64,000 nucleotides of DNA from Streptomyces sp. NBC_00223 (lineage in GTDB: Bacteria; Actinomycetota; Actinomycetes; Streptomycetales; Streptomycetaceae), in contig NZ_CP108109.1 of NCBI RefSeq assembly GCF_036199905.1, positions 6,824,501-6,888,500 of the forward strand, given 5' to 3'. The position numbers were made by a program, and so were the translations under genes. Shown piece after piece: positions 16,291-25,316 of the stretch. Within the stretch, counting starts at the first letter, position 1. Each line of letters starts with the position of its first letter. Under the pieces are notes generated by a model. It did not search any database and had not been told where the DNA came from. It worked only from the letters and a program-made list of their open reading frames with translations.

Positions 16291-16572
16291 GACAGTCCCT
16301 TCGTCGCCCAGTCGCGGTCGGCGCGATCCTCGCACTACTGATCGGTAGCCGCCAGAGCGCCTGGGGAGGCCGTGGCGTCCGGCGGGCGCCGGAAGCAGGC
16401 GGCCGGCGGGCTCGTAAGCAGGCGCCCGGCGCCCGGCGCGACGATCCCCGTACAGGCGGCGCCCGACCGGGCGAAACCGGGGACATCGGCTGGCGTTCGC
16501 GGCCCGGATGAGGAAGCATGCCCGCGACCCGCACCCCCGGGGCCGTACGGTCCCGCACGGCCGAGGAGCCGC

Positions 16573-17316
16573 ATGAGCCTGCGCCACCACGAGATCGCCG
16601 AATCCGGCCATCGCATCCTGAACCCGTACACCGAGGAGAAGTTGATGCTCCTCGGCGACGTCTGCCGGCTGCGGGAGGGACAGCAGCAGCTCGATCTCGC
16701 CTGCGGCAAGGGCGAGATGCTCGCCCGCTGGGCCGAGCGCTACGGGACCGGCGGCCTCGGGATCGACCTCAGCGAGGTGTTCCTGACCGCCGCCCGCGAG
16801 CGGGTCGACGAGCTGGGCGTCGCCGACCGGGTGAGGTTCGAGCGGGGCGACGCGGCCAAGCACCGGGCTGAACCCGGCTCCTTCGACATCGTGTCCTGCG
16901 TCGGCGCCACCTGGATCGGCGACGGCCTCACCGGGACGATCGAGCTGCTGCGGCCCGCGCTGCGCCCGGGCGGGCTGATGCTGATCGGCGAGCCGTACTG
17001 GGCCGAGCCCGCGCCGGAGGAGGCGTACGAGGCGGTCGGCGCGGAACCGGACGACTTCACGTCGCTGGTCGGCACGCTCGACCGGTTCGAGGCGGCCGGA
17101 ATGGAGCTGGTCGAGATGGTGCTCGCCGACGGCGACAGCTGGGACCGTTACGCCGCCGAGAAGTGGCGGGCGATCTCCGACTGGCTGCGTTCGGTCCCCG
17201 CCGACCACCCCGACGCGGCCGATATGCGGGAGTTCCTCGACCACGACCGCCGGTCCCATCTCGCCTACCTGCGCCGCTACTTGGGCTGGGGCGTGTTCGT
17301 CCTGCGGGAGGCGTGA
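16573..17316 (+). CDS. SAM-dependent methyltransferase
   Basis: A 247-residue class I methyltransferase. Motif I is LDLACGKGEMLARWAERYG, with Asp/Gly residues binding SAM; motif II is GIDLSEVFLTAARE; later motifs are FDIVSCVGATWIGDG and LRPGGLMLIGEPYW. The ATG at 16573 follows GAGGAGCC. The acceptor is unknown. It is divergent from the amidase and monocistronic; the penicillin-acylase-family gene starts 89 bp later behind its own binding site. Confidence 0.92.
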   Translation: MSLRHHEIAESGHRILNPYTEEKLMLLGDVCRLREGQQQLDLACGKGEMLARWAERYGTGGLGIDLSEVFLTAARERVDELGVADRVRFERGDAAKHRAEPGSFDIVSCVGATWIGDGLTGTIELLRPALRPGGLMLIGEPYWAEPAPEEAYEAVGAEPDDFTSLVGTLDRFEAAGMELVEMVLADGDSWDRYAAEKWRAISDWLRSVPADHPDAADMREFLDHDRRSHLAYLRRYLGWGVFVLREA

Positions 17317-17404
17317 GGATTCGGAAAAGCTGACGCATGTTCATCTTCCGGGGGCCGATATACCGGCGGTAACCTCCGCGCACCGGCTTCCGGAAGGAGC
17401 AGAC

Positions 17405-20155
17405 ATGCCACTGCGGACCCCACGGCGCATCGGTACGTTGAGAACGGCGGCGGCCGCCGCGCTACTGGCCCTCGGGGCCACCCTGGTGGCCCCCGGGCCA
17501 CTGGCGGCGCACGCCGCGGACAGCACCGCCGACTACTGCGCCGGGCAGTGCGCGGACATCCTGCCGCCCGGCGAGAACGGCAACGCCACCCTCGCCGACA
17601 TCCTCGCCAACAAGGTGCTCGGCACCCGCCCTTCGCACACCATGGACCAGCTCGGCCCGTACTCCTCGCTCGCGAGCGGCTACCAGGGCCTGACCGACGC
17701 CACGATCACCAAGTTCTTCAACAACTCGTCCTTCGGGGTGCCGTCCAATCAGGTCGCCTCGGTGACCAGCCCCCGTTCCGACGTGACCATCACCCGTGAC
17801 AAGGCCACCGGCGTCCCGCACATCAAGGGCACCACCCGCTCCGGCACCGAGTTCGGCGCGGGGTACGCGGCCGGGCAGGACCGGCTGTGGCTGATGGATC
17901 TCTTCCGCCACGTCGGGCGCGGGCAGTTGTCCTCCTTCGCGGGCGGCGCGGCCGCCAACCGCGGCCTGGAGCAGGAGTTCTGGCGGCAGGCCCCGTACAC
18001 CGAGGCCGACCTCCAGGCGCAGATCGACTGGCTGTCGACCTCGGCCGGCCCGCGCGGGCAGCAGGCGCTCGCCGACGCGCAGGCGTACATCGACGGCATC
18101 AACGCCTACATCACCGCCTCGAAGAGCGGCCGTTACTTCCCCGGCGAGTACGTGCTCACCGGTCATATGGACGCGATCACCAACGCGGGCACCATCGCGC
18201 CCTTCCAGCTCACCGACCTGATCGCGCTCGCCTCCGTGGTCGGCGCGCTCTTCGGCACCGGCGGCGGGGGAGAGGTGGAGTCGGCGTTGTCGCTGCTGGC
18301 CGCGCAGCAGAAGTACGGCGTCACCCAGGGCGCCCAGGTCTGGGAGTCCTTCCGCGAACGCGACGACCCCGAGGCGACCTCCACCGTCCACGACGGCACC
18401 AGCTTCCCGTACGCGGGCAGGCCGGCCGACCCGCAGGGCGAGGCGCTGCCCGACCCCGGCTCGGTCGTCGCGGAACCGCTCGTCTACGACGCGACCGGCG
18501 GCGCCACCCAGGCCACCACCAAGAGCGCCGGCGTACTGCCCGCGAACCTCTTCTCCGCGCCGCGCAAGGGCATGTCCAACGCCCTGGTGGTCAGCGGCGC
18601 CCACACCGCGAGCGGCCATCCGGTCGCCGTCTTCGGTCCGCAGACCGGCTACTTCGCGCCACAGCTGCTGATGCTCCAGGAGTTGCAGGGCCCGGGCATC
18701 AGCGCCCGAGGCGCGTCCTTCGCGGGCCTGGGCATGTACGTCGAGCTGGGCCGCGGCCAGGACTACGCGTGGAGCGCGACCTCCGCCTCCCAGGACGTCA
18801 CCGACACCTACGCCGTCGAGCTGTGCCAGGACTCGACGCACTACCTCTACCACGGCGACTGCGTCCCGATGGAGAAGCTGGAACGTACCAACTCCTGGCA
18901 GCCCACCACCGCCGACTCCACCGCGGCGGGCTCGTACCGTATGCAGGTGTGGCGGACGGCGTACGGGCCGGTCGAGTACCGGGCCACGGTGGGTGGAAAG
19001 CCCGTCGCGTACACGCAGTTGCGCAGCTCCTACCGGCACGAGGCCGACTCGATCATCGGCTTCCAGATGCTCAACGACCCCGGTGTCGTCCATGACGCCG
19101 CCTCCTTCGAGCAGGCGGCGCAGAACATCAACTACACCTTCAACTGGTTCTACGCCGACTCCCGGCAGACCGCCTACTACAACAGCGGCACCAACCCCGT
19201 GCGGGCGGACGGTGTGGACGCCTCCTTCCCGGTCTGGGCGCGGGCCGCGTACGACTGGCGGGGCTGGAACCCGACCGACAACACCGCCGACTACACGCCG
19301 CCTTCGCAGCATCCGCAGTCGGTCGACCAGGACTACTACGTGTCCTGGAACAACAAGCAGGCGCCCGGGTACACCGCGGCCGGTTTCGGCGACGGCTCGG
19401 TGCACCGCGCCGATCTGCTGGAGGACCGGGTCAAGGCGCTGGTCCAGGCGGGCGGGGTGACCCGCTCCGCGCTCGCCAAGGCCATGGAGGACGCTGCCCT
19501 GACCGACCTGCGGGGCGAGGACGTGCTGCCCGAACTCCTCCAGGTGATCGGCACCGCCCCCGTGACCGACTCCCAGGAGGCCACCGCCGTACAGCAGTTG
19601 ACGGCCTGGAGCACGGCGGGCGCCAAACGCCGTGAGACGTCCGCCGGTTCGCACACGTACGCCAACGCGGACGCGGTACGGGTGATGGACGCGTGGTGGC
19701 CGCTGCTGATCCAGGGCGAGTTCCAGCCGGGTCTCGGCACCGGGCTGTACAACGCGCTGAGCGCCGACCTCACCGTCGACGAGTCGCCCTCGGCCGGCCA
19801 CGGGCCGACCGGATCGCACGCGGGCAGCTCCTTCCAGTACGGCTGGTGGAGCTACGCGGACAAGGATCTGCGGCGGGTGCTCGGCCGGTCCGTACAGGGG
19901 CCGCTGGCCCAGGCGTACTGCGGCGGCGGGCAGTTGGCCGCATGCCGCGACGTACTGCTGTCCACCCTGAAGCAGGCGGCGGCCACTTCGGCGGCCACGG
20001 TCTACCCCGGCGACGACGGCGGCTGCTCGGCCGGCGACCAGTGGTGCGCCGACTCGATCGTCCAGCGGCCGCTGGGCGGGGTCACGGACGACCGGATCAG
20101 CTGGCAGAACCGCCCGACCTTCCAGCAGGTCGTGGAGTTCCCCGCGCACAGGTGA
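17405..20155 (+). CDS. Secreted penicillin acylase-family (Ntn) hydrolase
   Basis: A 916-residue exported amidohydrolase of the penicillin/acyl-homoserine-lactone acylase superfamily. A Sec signal peptide of about 38 residues ends at AAHAAD. The alpha-chain region has ITRDKATGVPHIKG and GAGYAAGQDRLWLMDLFRHVGRGQ. Autoprocessing would expose the N-terminal nucleophile Ser at about residue 391 in RKGMSNALVVSG; the usual residue before the Ser is Gly, here Met. FGPQTGY and the Asn-bearing NYTFNWFYADS stretches follow in the beta chain. It is larger than typical 750-850 aa members. The substrate may be a beta-lactam side chain, a lipopeptide or an N-acyl-homoserine lactone. A strong terminator hairpin follows. 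Confidence 0.93.
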   Translation: MPLRTPRRIGTLRTAAAAALLALGATLVAPGPLAAHAADSTADYCAGQCADILPPGENGNATLADILANKVLGTRPSHTMDQLGPYSSLASGYQGLTDATITKFFNNSSFGVPSNQVASVTSPRSDVTITRDKATGVPHIKGTTRSGTEFGAGYAAGQDRLWLMDLFRHVGRGQLSSFAGGAAANRGLEQEFWRQAPYTEADLQAQIDWLSTSAGPRGQQALADAQAYIDGINAYITASKSGRYFPGEYVLTGHMDAITNAGTIAPFQLTDLIALASVVGALFGTGGGGEVESALSLLAAQQKYGVTQGAQVWESFRERDDPEATSTVHDGTSFPYAGRPADPQGEALPDPGSVVAEPLVYDATGGATQATTKSAGVLPANLFSAPRKGMSNALVVSGAHTASGHPVAVFGPQTGYFAPQLLMLQELQGPGISARGASFAGLGMYVELGRGQDYAWSATSASQDVTDTYAVELCQDSTHYLYHGDCVPMEKLERTNSWQPTTADSTAAGSYRMQVWRTAYGPVEYRATVGGKPVAYTQLRSSYRHEADSIIGFQMLNDPGVVHDAASFEQAAQNINYTFNWFYADSRQTAYYNSGTNPVRADGVDASFPVWARAAYDWRGWNPTDNTADYTPPSQHPQSVDQDYYVSWNNKQAPGYTAAGFGDGSVHRADLLEDRVKALVQAGGVTRSALAKAMEDAALTDLRGEDVLPELLQVIGTAPVTDSQEATAVQQLTAWSTAGAKRRETSAGSHTYANADAVRVMDAWWPLLIQGEFQPGLGTGLYNALSADLTVDESPSAGHGPTGSHAGSSFQYGWWSYADKDLRRVLGRSVQGPLAQAYCGGGQLAACRDVLLSTLKQAAATSAATVYPGDDGGCSAGDQWCADSIVQRPLGGVTDDRISWQNRPTFQQVVEFPAHR

Positions 20156-20181
20156 GCCGCGGGGCGGAGTGACACACCGGG

Positions 20182-20213
20182 CGGGCCGGGTCCTGATCCA
20201 GGGACCCGGCCCG
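20182..20213. terminator. Strong bidirectional hairpin terminator
   Basis: Perfect 12-bp stem CGGGCCGGGTCC / GGACCCGGCCCG with an 8-nt loop, between the convergent acylase (ends 20155) and AraC (ends 20260) genes. It can serve both. Confidence 0.8.
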
Positions 20214-20259
20214 TCGGCGTGCGTGCGTGCGGCTTCGGGTGCGCGAAGCCCGGGCCCGC

Positions 20260-21198
20260 TCAAGAACCGGGGTGCGTGGTGAGCGGACGGGCGCCCGCGG
20301 CTGCCCTTTCCCGCTGACGCCAGGCTCCGGGCGGATCGCCGTGTCGGCGGCGGAAGGCCGCCGCGAAGGCGAAGGGCGAACCGTAGCCGACGGCCTCGGC
20401 GACCTGGGCCAGGCTGAGATCGTCGGCGCGCAGGTGGTCGCGGGCCAGCGTCATCCGCCATTCGGTCAGGTACCGCATGGGCGCCTGGCCGAGCGCGTCC
20501 CGGAAGGCCCGCGCGAAGGCGGCCCGGGACAGGCCGCTGATCTCGGCGAGTTCGGTGACCGTCCAGGGGTGGGCCGCGTTCCCGTGCAGGGCCTCCAGCG
20601 CGGCGCCCAGCCTCGGGTCCCCTGACGCCCGGTACCAGCGCGGTGCGGTCGCGCTGCGGCGGAAGTCGCTGCGGATGGCCAGCACGAGAAGCAGGTCCAG
20701 AAGGCGGTCGAGCACGATCCGCTGGGCCGGTTCGGTACGGACCAGCTCACGTGAGAGCAGGGTGATCACGTCCCGCAGGGGATCGTCGATCGCCGCCGAG
20801 AGGGTCATGATCTGCGGCAGCGCGTCGAGCAGTCCGCTGCCGACATCGCCGGAGAACTGGTAGGCGCCGCACAGGAACACCGTCGCGTTCGGGTTGTCGC
20901 CCGGGCCCGCCTGGGCGTGCCGGGCCCGGAACTCCTCGGGTTCCAGGCAGTCGGCGCCCGGCTCGTGCCCGATGTGGTGGTCCGGCCCACCGCGCACCAG
21001 AGCGACCGTTCCCGGGGAGAGCTCCACCGCGCTCCCGGGGGTGTCCAGCCACAGATATCCCCGCCCGCGTACGACCGTGTGCACCGCGAGCTGGATCGAG
21101 CCGCCCAATCGCAGTCCCCACGGCGGCTCGGCGACCGTCCGCGCGAAGACGGCGCCGGTGGCACGCGCCCGCACCAGATGATCGTACAAAAGGTCCAT
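20260..21198 (-). CDS. AraC-family regulator with cupin domain
   Basis: A 312-residue AraC activator. The N-terminal half is an AraC-type cupin ligand domain (cupin_6-like, LAVHTVVRGRGYLW, VELSPGTVALVRGG). The C-terminal double HTH includes WTVTELAEISGLSRAAFARAFRDALGQAPMRYLTEWRM and LAQVAEAVGYGSPFAFAAAFRRRHGDPPGAWR. The ATG at 21198 is preferred to upstream in-frame starts because it leaves a 111-bp divergent promoter region. That region has two direct copies of GAGCGGAAC (21210-21218 and 21261-21269), the type of arrangement AraC proteins bind. It very likely activates the divergent NmrA/SnoaL pair. Confidence 0.92.
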   Translation of the reverse strand: MDLLYDHLVRARATGAVFARTVAEPPWGLRLGGSIQLAVHTVVRGRGYLWLDTPGSAVELSPGTVALVRGGPDHHIGHEPGADCLEPEEFRARHAQAGPGDNPNATVFLCGAYQFSGDVGSGLLDALPQIMTLSAAIDDPLRDVITLLSRELVRTEPAQRIVLDRLLDLLLVLAIRSDFRRSATAPRWYRASGDPRLGAALEALHGNAAHPWTVTELAEISGLSRAAFARAFRDALGQAPMRYLTEWRMTLARDHLRADDLSLAQVAEAVGYGSPFAFAAAFRRRHGDPPGAWRQRERAAAGARPLTTHPGS

Positions 21199-21309
21199 GA
21201 CGGCAGAGTGAGCGGAACGACCGTCGGGGTCAAGGCTTCGAGAGCCTGACATAAAAAATCGAGCGGAACACACATTGATTGACTCGTCCAGGGTCACGAT
21301 CATCGAGTC

Positions 21310-22158
21310 ATGAGCAATGAAGCACCCACCGCACTCGTCCTGGGCGGCACCGGCAGGACCGGCTCACTGCTGGCCGGGAAGCTCGCCCGAGGAGGAATCG
21401 CCACCCGTACCGCGTCCCGCCGCGGGGCCGACGTCCGATTCGACTGGGACGACCCGGCCACCCACGCGGACGCCCTGGCCGGCGTGGACCGGCTCTACCT
21501 GGTGACCCCCGTCCTGCGCGTCGGATACGCCGACCAGGTCGCCGGCTTCCTGGATCTCGCCGAGGCCGCCGGCGTACGCCACGTCACCTTCCTGAGCACC
21601 TACAACGCCGACCGGGCTCCGCGGGGCATCGACATCGCCGCCGTCGAGGCCGGCCTCGCCGCCCGGCGGACCGTCACCCACTCGGTCCTGCGCCCCGCGT
21701 GGGTGATGCAGAACTTCGCCGACGACCACATCCCGGTCGTCGACGGGGTGATCACGGTCCCGAGTGGCGGGGGCACGGAAGCCTTCGTCGACGCGGACGA
21801 CATCGCGGCCGTCGCGGCCGAGACGCTGCTGGACCCCGCCGCCCACGCCGGGGCGCGGTACACGCTCACCGGCCCGCGGGCCCTGGGCTTCGGCGAGGTC
21901 GCCGACATCATCGCCGCTGTGAGCGGGCGCCCGGTCCGCCACCAGGACATCGACCAGGAAGCCTGGATCAGCGGCGCACTCGCCGCGGGCGTCCCCGCGG
22001 ACTACGCGGTGATGCTGCGCTGGCTCACCGGCGCCGTCATCGCCGGTGACGGTTCGAAGCCCACCGACGACATCGAGCAGGTCACCGGCCGACCGCCGAC
22101 CTCCTTCCGCGAGTTCGCCGAGCGCAACGCCCACGTCTGGACCTTGGAGGAGAAATGA
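21310..22158 (+). CDS. NmrA-like NAD(P)-binding protein
   Basis: A 282-residue atypical SDR. The N-terminal Rossmann motif is LVLGGTGRTGSLLAGKLA; then comes LYLVTPVL and GVRHVTFLSTYNADRAPRG. The C-terminal half has TGPRALGFGEVADIIAAVSGRPV, typical of NmrA/TMR-like reductases such as the ergot-alkaloid-type and quinone-sensing members. It either senses NADP(H) or reduces a small substrate. It is followed by a SnoaL-fold gene with a 4-bp ATGA overlap and faces its likely AraC activator. Confidence 0.92.
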   Translation: MSNEAPTALVLGGTGRTGSLLAGKLARGGIATRTASRRGADVRFDWDDPATHADALAGVDRLYLVTPVLRVGYADQVAGFLDLAEAAGVRHVTFLSTYNADRAPRGIDIAAVEAGLAARRTVTHSVLRPAWVMQNFADDHIPVVDGVITVPSGGGTEAFVDADDIAAVAAETLLDPAAHAGARYTLTGPRALGFGEVADIIAAVSGRPVRHQDIDQEAWISGALAAGVPADYAVMLRWLTGAVIAGDGSKPTDDIEQVTGRPPTSFREFAERNAHVWTLEEK

Positions 22159-22601
22159 GCAGGACCGTCGGTGACGACGCCCCCTTCGGCGCGAACAGCC
22201 CGTTCTTCCGGATCATCGCGGAGGGGCTGCGCGGCCTGGTCGACGGTGACGACTACTTCGACCTCCTCGCCGAGGACGTGGTCTTCGAGTACGTGATCTC
22301 CGTGCCGGGATACCCCCGGCGGGTCGAGGGGCGGCAGAACATCGTCGACCTCTACCGCGACTACGGCGACTACATGGCGCTGTCCGGCGCGGACAACCTC
22401 CGTGTGCACCGGGACCCCGAGACCTCGGTGGTCGTCCTGGAGTACGAAGTGCACGGCACGTCGGTCCTGACCGGCCGCCCCTACGACAACCGCTTCGTCT
22501 CCGTCGTCACCGTCAAGGACCGCAAGGTGACGCACTGGCGTGACTATCTGGACCCTGTCGCGGTGTTCGACGCGGCCGGCTGGCCGCAGGGCGGCCACTG
22601 A
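22155..22601 (+). CDS. SnoaL-like/NTF2-fold protein
   Basis: A 148-residue NTF2-superfamily protein. Signs of the fold are the N-terminal helix FFRIIAEGLRGLVDGDDYFDLLAEDVVFEYV, the VEGRQNIVDLYRDYGDYM segment and the final NRFVSVVTVKDRKVTHWRDYLDPVAVFDA, which lines the cavity in SnoaL-type ketosteroid-isomerase relatives. It is translationally coupled to the NmrA-like gene, so the two probably act on one substrate. No polyketide genes are nearby, so a role as polyketide cyclase is not supported. Confidence 0.9.
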   Translation: MSRTVGDDAPFGANSPFFRIIAEGLRGLVDGDDYFDLLAEDVVFEYVISVPGYPRRVEGRQNIVDLYRDYGDYMALSGADNLRVHRDPETSVVVLEYEVHGTSVLTGRPYDNRFVSVVTVKDRKVTHWRDYLDPVAVFDAAGWPQGGH

Positions 22602-22699
22602 GCGACGCGTGGCGGGGTTTCGGCGGGAGTGACCGACCGCTTAGTATGCGGGAGGGCCGGGGGTCGGTCCGGTAGGCGTCGAGCCGAAGGAGACACGTC

Positions 22700-23503
22700 G
22701 TGGTCGTGGAAGCGCTGCGCGGCGCCCGGGTGGTCGTCACCGGGGCCGGGGGCGGCATCGGCGCCGCCCTGGCCCGCCGCTTCACCGCCGAGGGCGCCCG
22801 CGTGGCGGTCAACGACCTCGACGCCGACGCCGCCCGCGCGGTCGCCGACGAGATCGGCGCCGCGGTCGTCCCCGGCGACGCCTCGGGCATCGTGCCCGCC
22901 GCCCGTACCGCGCTCGGCGGCGGCGTCGACGTCTTCTGCGCCAACGCGGGCGTCGGCACCGGCGGCGGCCCGGAGACCGAGGACGCGGCCTGGGAACTGG
23001 CCTGGGACGTCAACGTGATGAGCCATGTCCGCGCCGCCCGCGCCCTGCTGCCCGAGTGGCTGGAGCGCGGGCAGGGCCGTTTCGTGTCCACCGTCTCCGC
23101 GGCCGGCCTGCTGACGATGATCGGCGCGGCACCGTACTCCGTGACCAAGCACGGCGCCCTGGCCTTCGCGGAGTGGCTGTCGCTCACCTACCGGCACCGC
23201 GGCGTCCGGGTGCACGCCGTGTGCCCGCAGGGCGTCCGCACCGCGATGCTCGCCTCGACCGGCGTGGCGGGCGACCTCGTCCTCGCCCCCGGCGCCATCG
23301 AACCCGAGGACGTCGCCGAGGCGGTGATCGAGGGCATAGCGGCGGACCGCTTCCTGATCCTGCCGCACCCCGAGGTGGCCGATTACCACCGCACCCGCGC
23401 CGCCGACCCCGAACGCTGGCTCGGCGGCATGAACCGCCTTCAACGGACGTACGAGGAGCTGGAGGAGGCCCGGGCCCGGGCGGCGGAGAGCGGCGGACCG
23501 TAA
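22700..23503 (+). CDS. Short-chain dehydrogenase/reductase
   Basis: A 267-residue classical SDR. The cofactor site is VTGAGGGIGAALARRF, with NDLDADAA suggesting NAD(H); NAGVG follows; the catalytic set is STVSAAGLL (Ser) and PYSVTKHGALAF (Tyr-x3-Lys). Start is GTG 22700 after AAGGAG. It leads a same-strand run SDR-TetR-quinone-oxidoreductase-like enzyme. The promoter contains ACCGACCGCTTAG near 22625, resembling other candidate TetR sites here. With the ACAD/APH-kinase pair downstream it could supply the 3-hydroxyacyl-CoA dehydrogenase step (LvaD-like). The substrate is inferred. Confidence 0.94.
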   Translation: MVVEALRGARVVVTGAGGGIGAALARRFTAEGARVAVNDLDADAARAVADEIGAAVVPGDASGIVPAARTALGGGVDVFCANAGVGTGGGPETEDAAWELAWDVNVMSHVRAARALLPEWLERGQGRFVSTVSAAGLLTMIGAAPYSVTKHGALAFAEWLSLTYRHRGVRVHAVCPQGVRTAMLASTGVAGDLVLAPGAIEPEDVAEAVIEGIAADRFLILPHPEVADYHRTRAADPERWLGGMNRLQRTYEELEEARARAAESGGP

Positions 23504-23550
23504 TGATCCCGCGCCGCGAACCGGGGGCCGCGGCCGGATAGGGTCCATAC

Positions 23551-23585
23551 CGGTCGGAATGCCGGTCGGATGCGGGTCGGAACGC
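23551..23585. promoter_or_regulatory. Three tandem GGTCGGA repeats upstream of a TetR gene
   Basis: CGGTCGGAATGC, CGGTCGGATGCG and GGGTCGGAACGC follow each other at 11-12 bp intervals, starting from TACCGGTCGG at 23548. They lie in the 130-bp gap before the TetR gene and probably bind that or a related regulator. Confidence 0.45.
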
Positions 23586-23633
23586 GGGCGGGACGCCGCC
23601 CGGGACTCGCCGGTTCACCAGAGAGGACGGGCC

Positions 23634-24308
23634 ATGGCACGCAACGCGACGGGCGGCGGCAGCGCGGGCGGCGGCGGTACGGGGGCGGGCGCCGGTGCCG
23701 GTACGGGCGCGGCCACCGGGGCTGGTACGGGCGTGGCCACCGGGGTGCCGGAGCGGCTGCTGGCCGAGGCCACCCGGCTCTTCGCCGAACGCGGCTACGA
23801 CCGCACCTCCGTACAGGAGATCGTCGAGGCGGCCGGTGTCACCAAGGGCGCCCTCTACCACTACTTCGGCTCCAAGGACGATCTGCTCTACGAGATCTAC
23901 GGCCGGGTGCTGCGCCTCCAGACCGAGCGCTTGGACGCCATCGTCGCGCGCGCCGCCGCCGTGCCCGACCGGCTCGCCGCGGCCGCCGCGGACGTGGTCG
24001 TCACCAGTATCGAGAACCTGGACGACACCAAGATCTTCTTCCGTTCCATGCACCAGCTCAGCCCCGGGAAGCAGAAGGCGGTACGGGCCGAACGCCGCCG
24101 CTACCACGAGACGTTCCGCGCGCTGATCGAGGAGGGGCAGCGCGACGGCCACTTCCGTACCGAACTGCGGGCCGAACTCGTCGCCGACTACTTCTTCGGC
24201 TCCGTGCACCACCTCGGCATCTGGTACCACGCGGAAGGTCCGCTCTCCGCCGACCAGGTCGCCACCGAGTTCTCCGACCTGCTGCTGCACTCGGTGCGGC
24301 GGCACTGA
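23634..24308 (+). CDS. TetR-family regulator with Gly-rich N-terminal tail
   Basis: A 224-residue TetR regulator. HTH: TSVQEIVEAAGVTKGALYHYFGSKDDLLYEIYGRV. The first 35 residues are a Gly/Ala/Thr repeat (GAGAGTG-type) from tandem GGTACGGGCGCG-like DNA, absent from normal TetR proteins and perhaps variable in length. Start ATG 23634 follows GAGAGGAC. The quinone-oxidoreductase-like gene begins 18 bp after its stop, so both are in one operon. The acyl-CoA dehydrogenase/kinase pair is convergent; a palindrome in that pair's promoter (28154-28169) is a candidate target. Confidence 0.92.
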   Translation: MARNATGGGSAGGGGTGAGAGAGTGAATGAGTGVATGVPERLLAEATRLFAERGYDRTSVQEIVEAAGVTKGALYHYFGSKDDLLYEIYGRVLRLQTERLDAIVARAAAVPDRLAAAAADVVVTSIENLDDTKIFFRSMHQLSPGKQKAVRAERRRYHETFRALIEEGQRDGHFRTELRAELVADYFFGSVHHLGIWYHAEGPLSADQVATEFSDLLLHSVRRH

Positions 24309-24326
24309 CCGCTTGGGAGTCACCAC

Positions 24327-25310
24327 GTGAAGGCATGGCGCGTGCACGAGAACGGCGAGCCGCGGGACGTCATGCGGCTCGACGACGTCCCCCCGCCCGA
24401 GCCGGGCCCCGGCGAGGTGCTGCTGCGGGTCAGGGCGGCGAACGTCAACTTCCCCGACGCGATGCTCTGCCGCGGCACGTACCAGATCCGGCCGCCGCTG
24501 CCGTTCACGCCCGGCGTCGAGCTGTGCGGCGAGGTCACCGCGCTCGGCGAGGGCGTCACCGGGCTCGAAGCCGGCGCCCGGGTCATCACGACGGCGGCGC
24601 TGCCCGGCGGGGCGTTCGCGCAGTACGCGGTCGTGCCGGCCGAGGGCGTGTTCCCCGCGCCCGAGTCGCTGGACGACGCGGCGGCCGCGGCGCTGCACAT
24701 CGGCTACCAGACCGGCTGGTTCGGCCTCCACCGCAGGGCGGCCCTGCGGCCGGGCGAGACACTGCTCGTGCACGCCGCCGCGGGCGGGGTCGGCAGCGCG
24801 GCCGTCCAACTGGGCAAGGCCGCGGGGGCGACGGTCATCGGGGTCGTCGGCGGCCCGGAGAAGGCCGAGGCGGCGCGGAAGCTGGGCGCGGACATCGTGG
24901 TCGACCGGTACGCGGAGGACTTTGTGGCCGTCGTCAAGGAGGCGACCGCCGGGCGCGGCGCGAACGTCGTCTACGACCCGGTGGGCGGCGAGGCGTACAC
25001 CCGCTCCACGAAGTGCGTGGCCTTCGAGGGGCGGATCGTGGTGGTCGGCTTCACCAGCGGGACGGTTCCGGCGCCGGGGCTCAGTCACGCGCTCGTCAAG
25101 AACTACGCGATCCTCGGGCTGCACTGGGGGCTTTATCGGGCGCACGATCCCGTGAGCGTGCGGCACGCTCACGACGAGCTCAGCCGGCTCGTGGCGGAGG
25201 GGGAGATCGCGCCGCTGATCAGTGAGCGGGTCCCTCTGGCGGGGGCGGCGGACGCGGTCCAGCGCGTTGCCGACGGCGTGACGGTCGGCCGCGTCGTCGT
25301 TCTCGCGTAG
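24327..25310 (+). CDS. NADPH:quinone oxidoreductase-family (MDR) enzyme
   Basis: A 327-residue zinc-free medium-chain reductase. The N-terminal catalytic domain has NVNFPDAMLCRGTYQIRPPLPFTPGVELCGEV; the nucleotide fold has LLVHAAAGGVGSAAVQLGKAAGATVIGVV. The absence of the Cys/His zinc ligands separates it from the ADH at 9462. Such proteins reduce quinones or enoyl compounds. It starts with GTG, 18 bp after the TetR stop. Its 3' end faces the acyl-CoA dehydrogenase across a repeat-filled gap. Confidence 0.93.
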   Translation: MKAWRVHENGEPRDVMRLDDVPPPEPGPGEVLLRVRAANVNFPDAMLCRGTYQIRPPLPFTPGVELCGEVTALGEGVTGLEAGARVITTAALPGGAFAQYAVVPAEGVFPAPESLDDAAAAALHIGYQTGWFGLHRRAALRPGETLLVHAAAGGVGSAAVQLGKAAGATVIGVVGGPEKAEAARKLGADIVVDRYAEDFVAVVKEATAGRGANVVYDPVGGEAYTRSTKCVAFEGRIVVVGFTSGTVPAPGLSHALVKNYAILGLHWGLYRAHDPVSVRHAHDELSRLVAEGEIAPLISERVPLAGAADAVQRVADGVTVGRVVVLA

Positions 25311-25316
25311 CCCCGT

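Noticed and set aside
14857..17259. Amidase with an N-terminal extension of about 320 residues
   Set aside because: The extension is the shadow of the methyltransferase gene on the other strand; ATG 16290 gives a normal amidase length.
17462..20461. Long minus-strand open frame (about 1000 codons) opposite the acylase gene
   Set aside because: Same shadow effect; the plus-strand frame has signal peptide, Ntn motifs and a ribosome binding site.
21310..22601. Polyketide tailoring pair (NmrA-like reductase and SnoaL)
   Set aside because: No PKS, cyclase or other biosynthetic genes nearby; both families are common outside such clusters.
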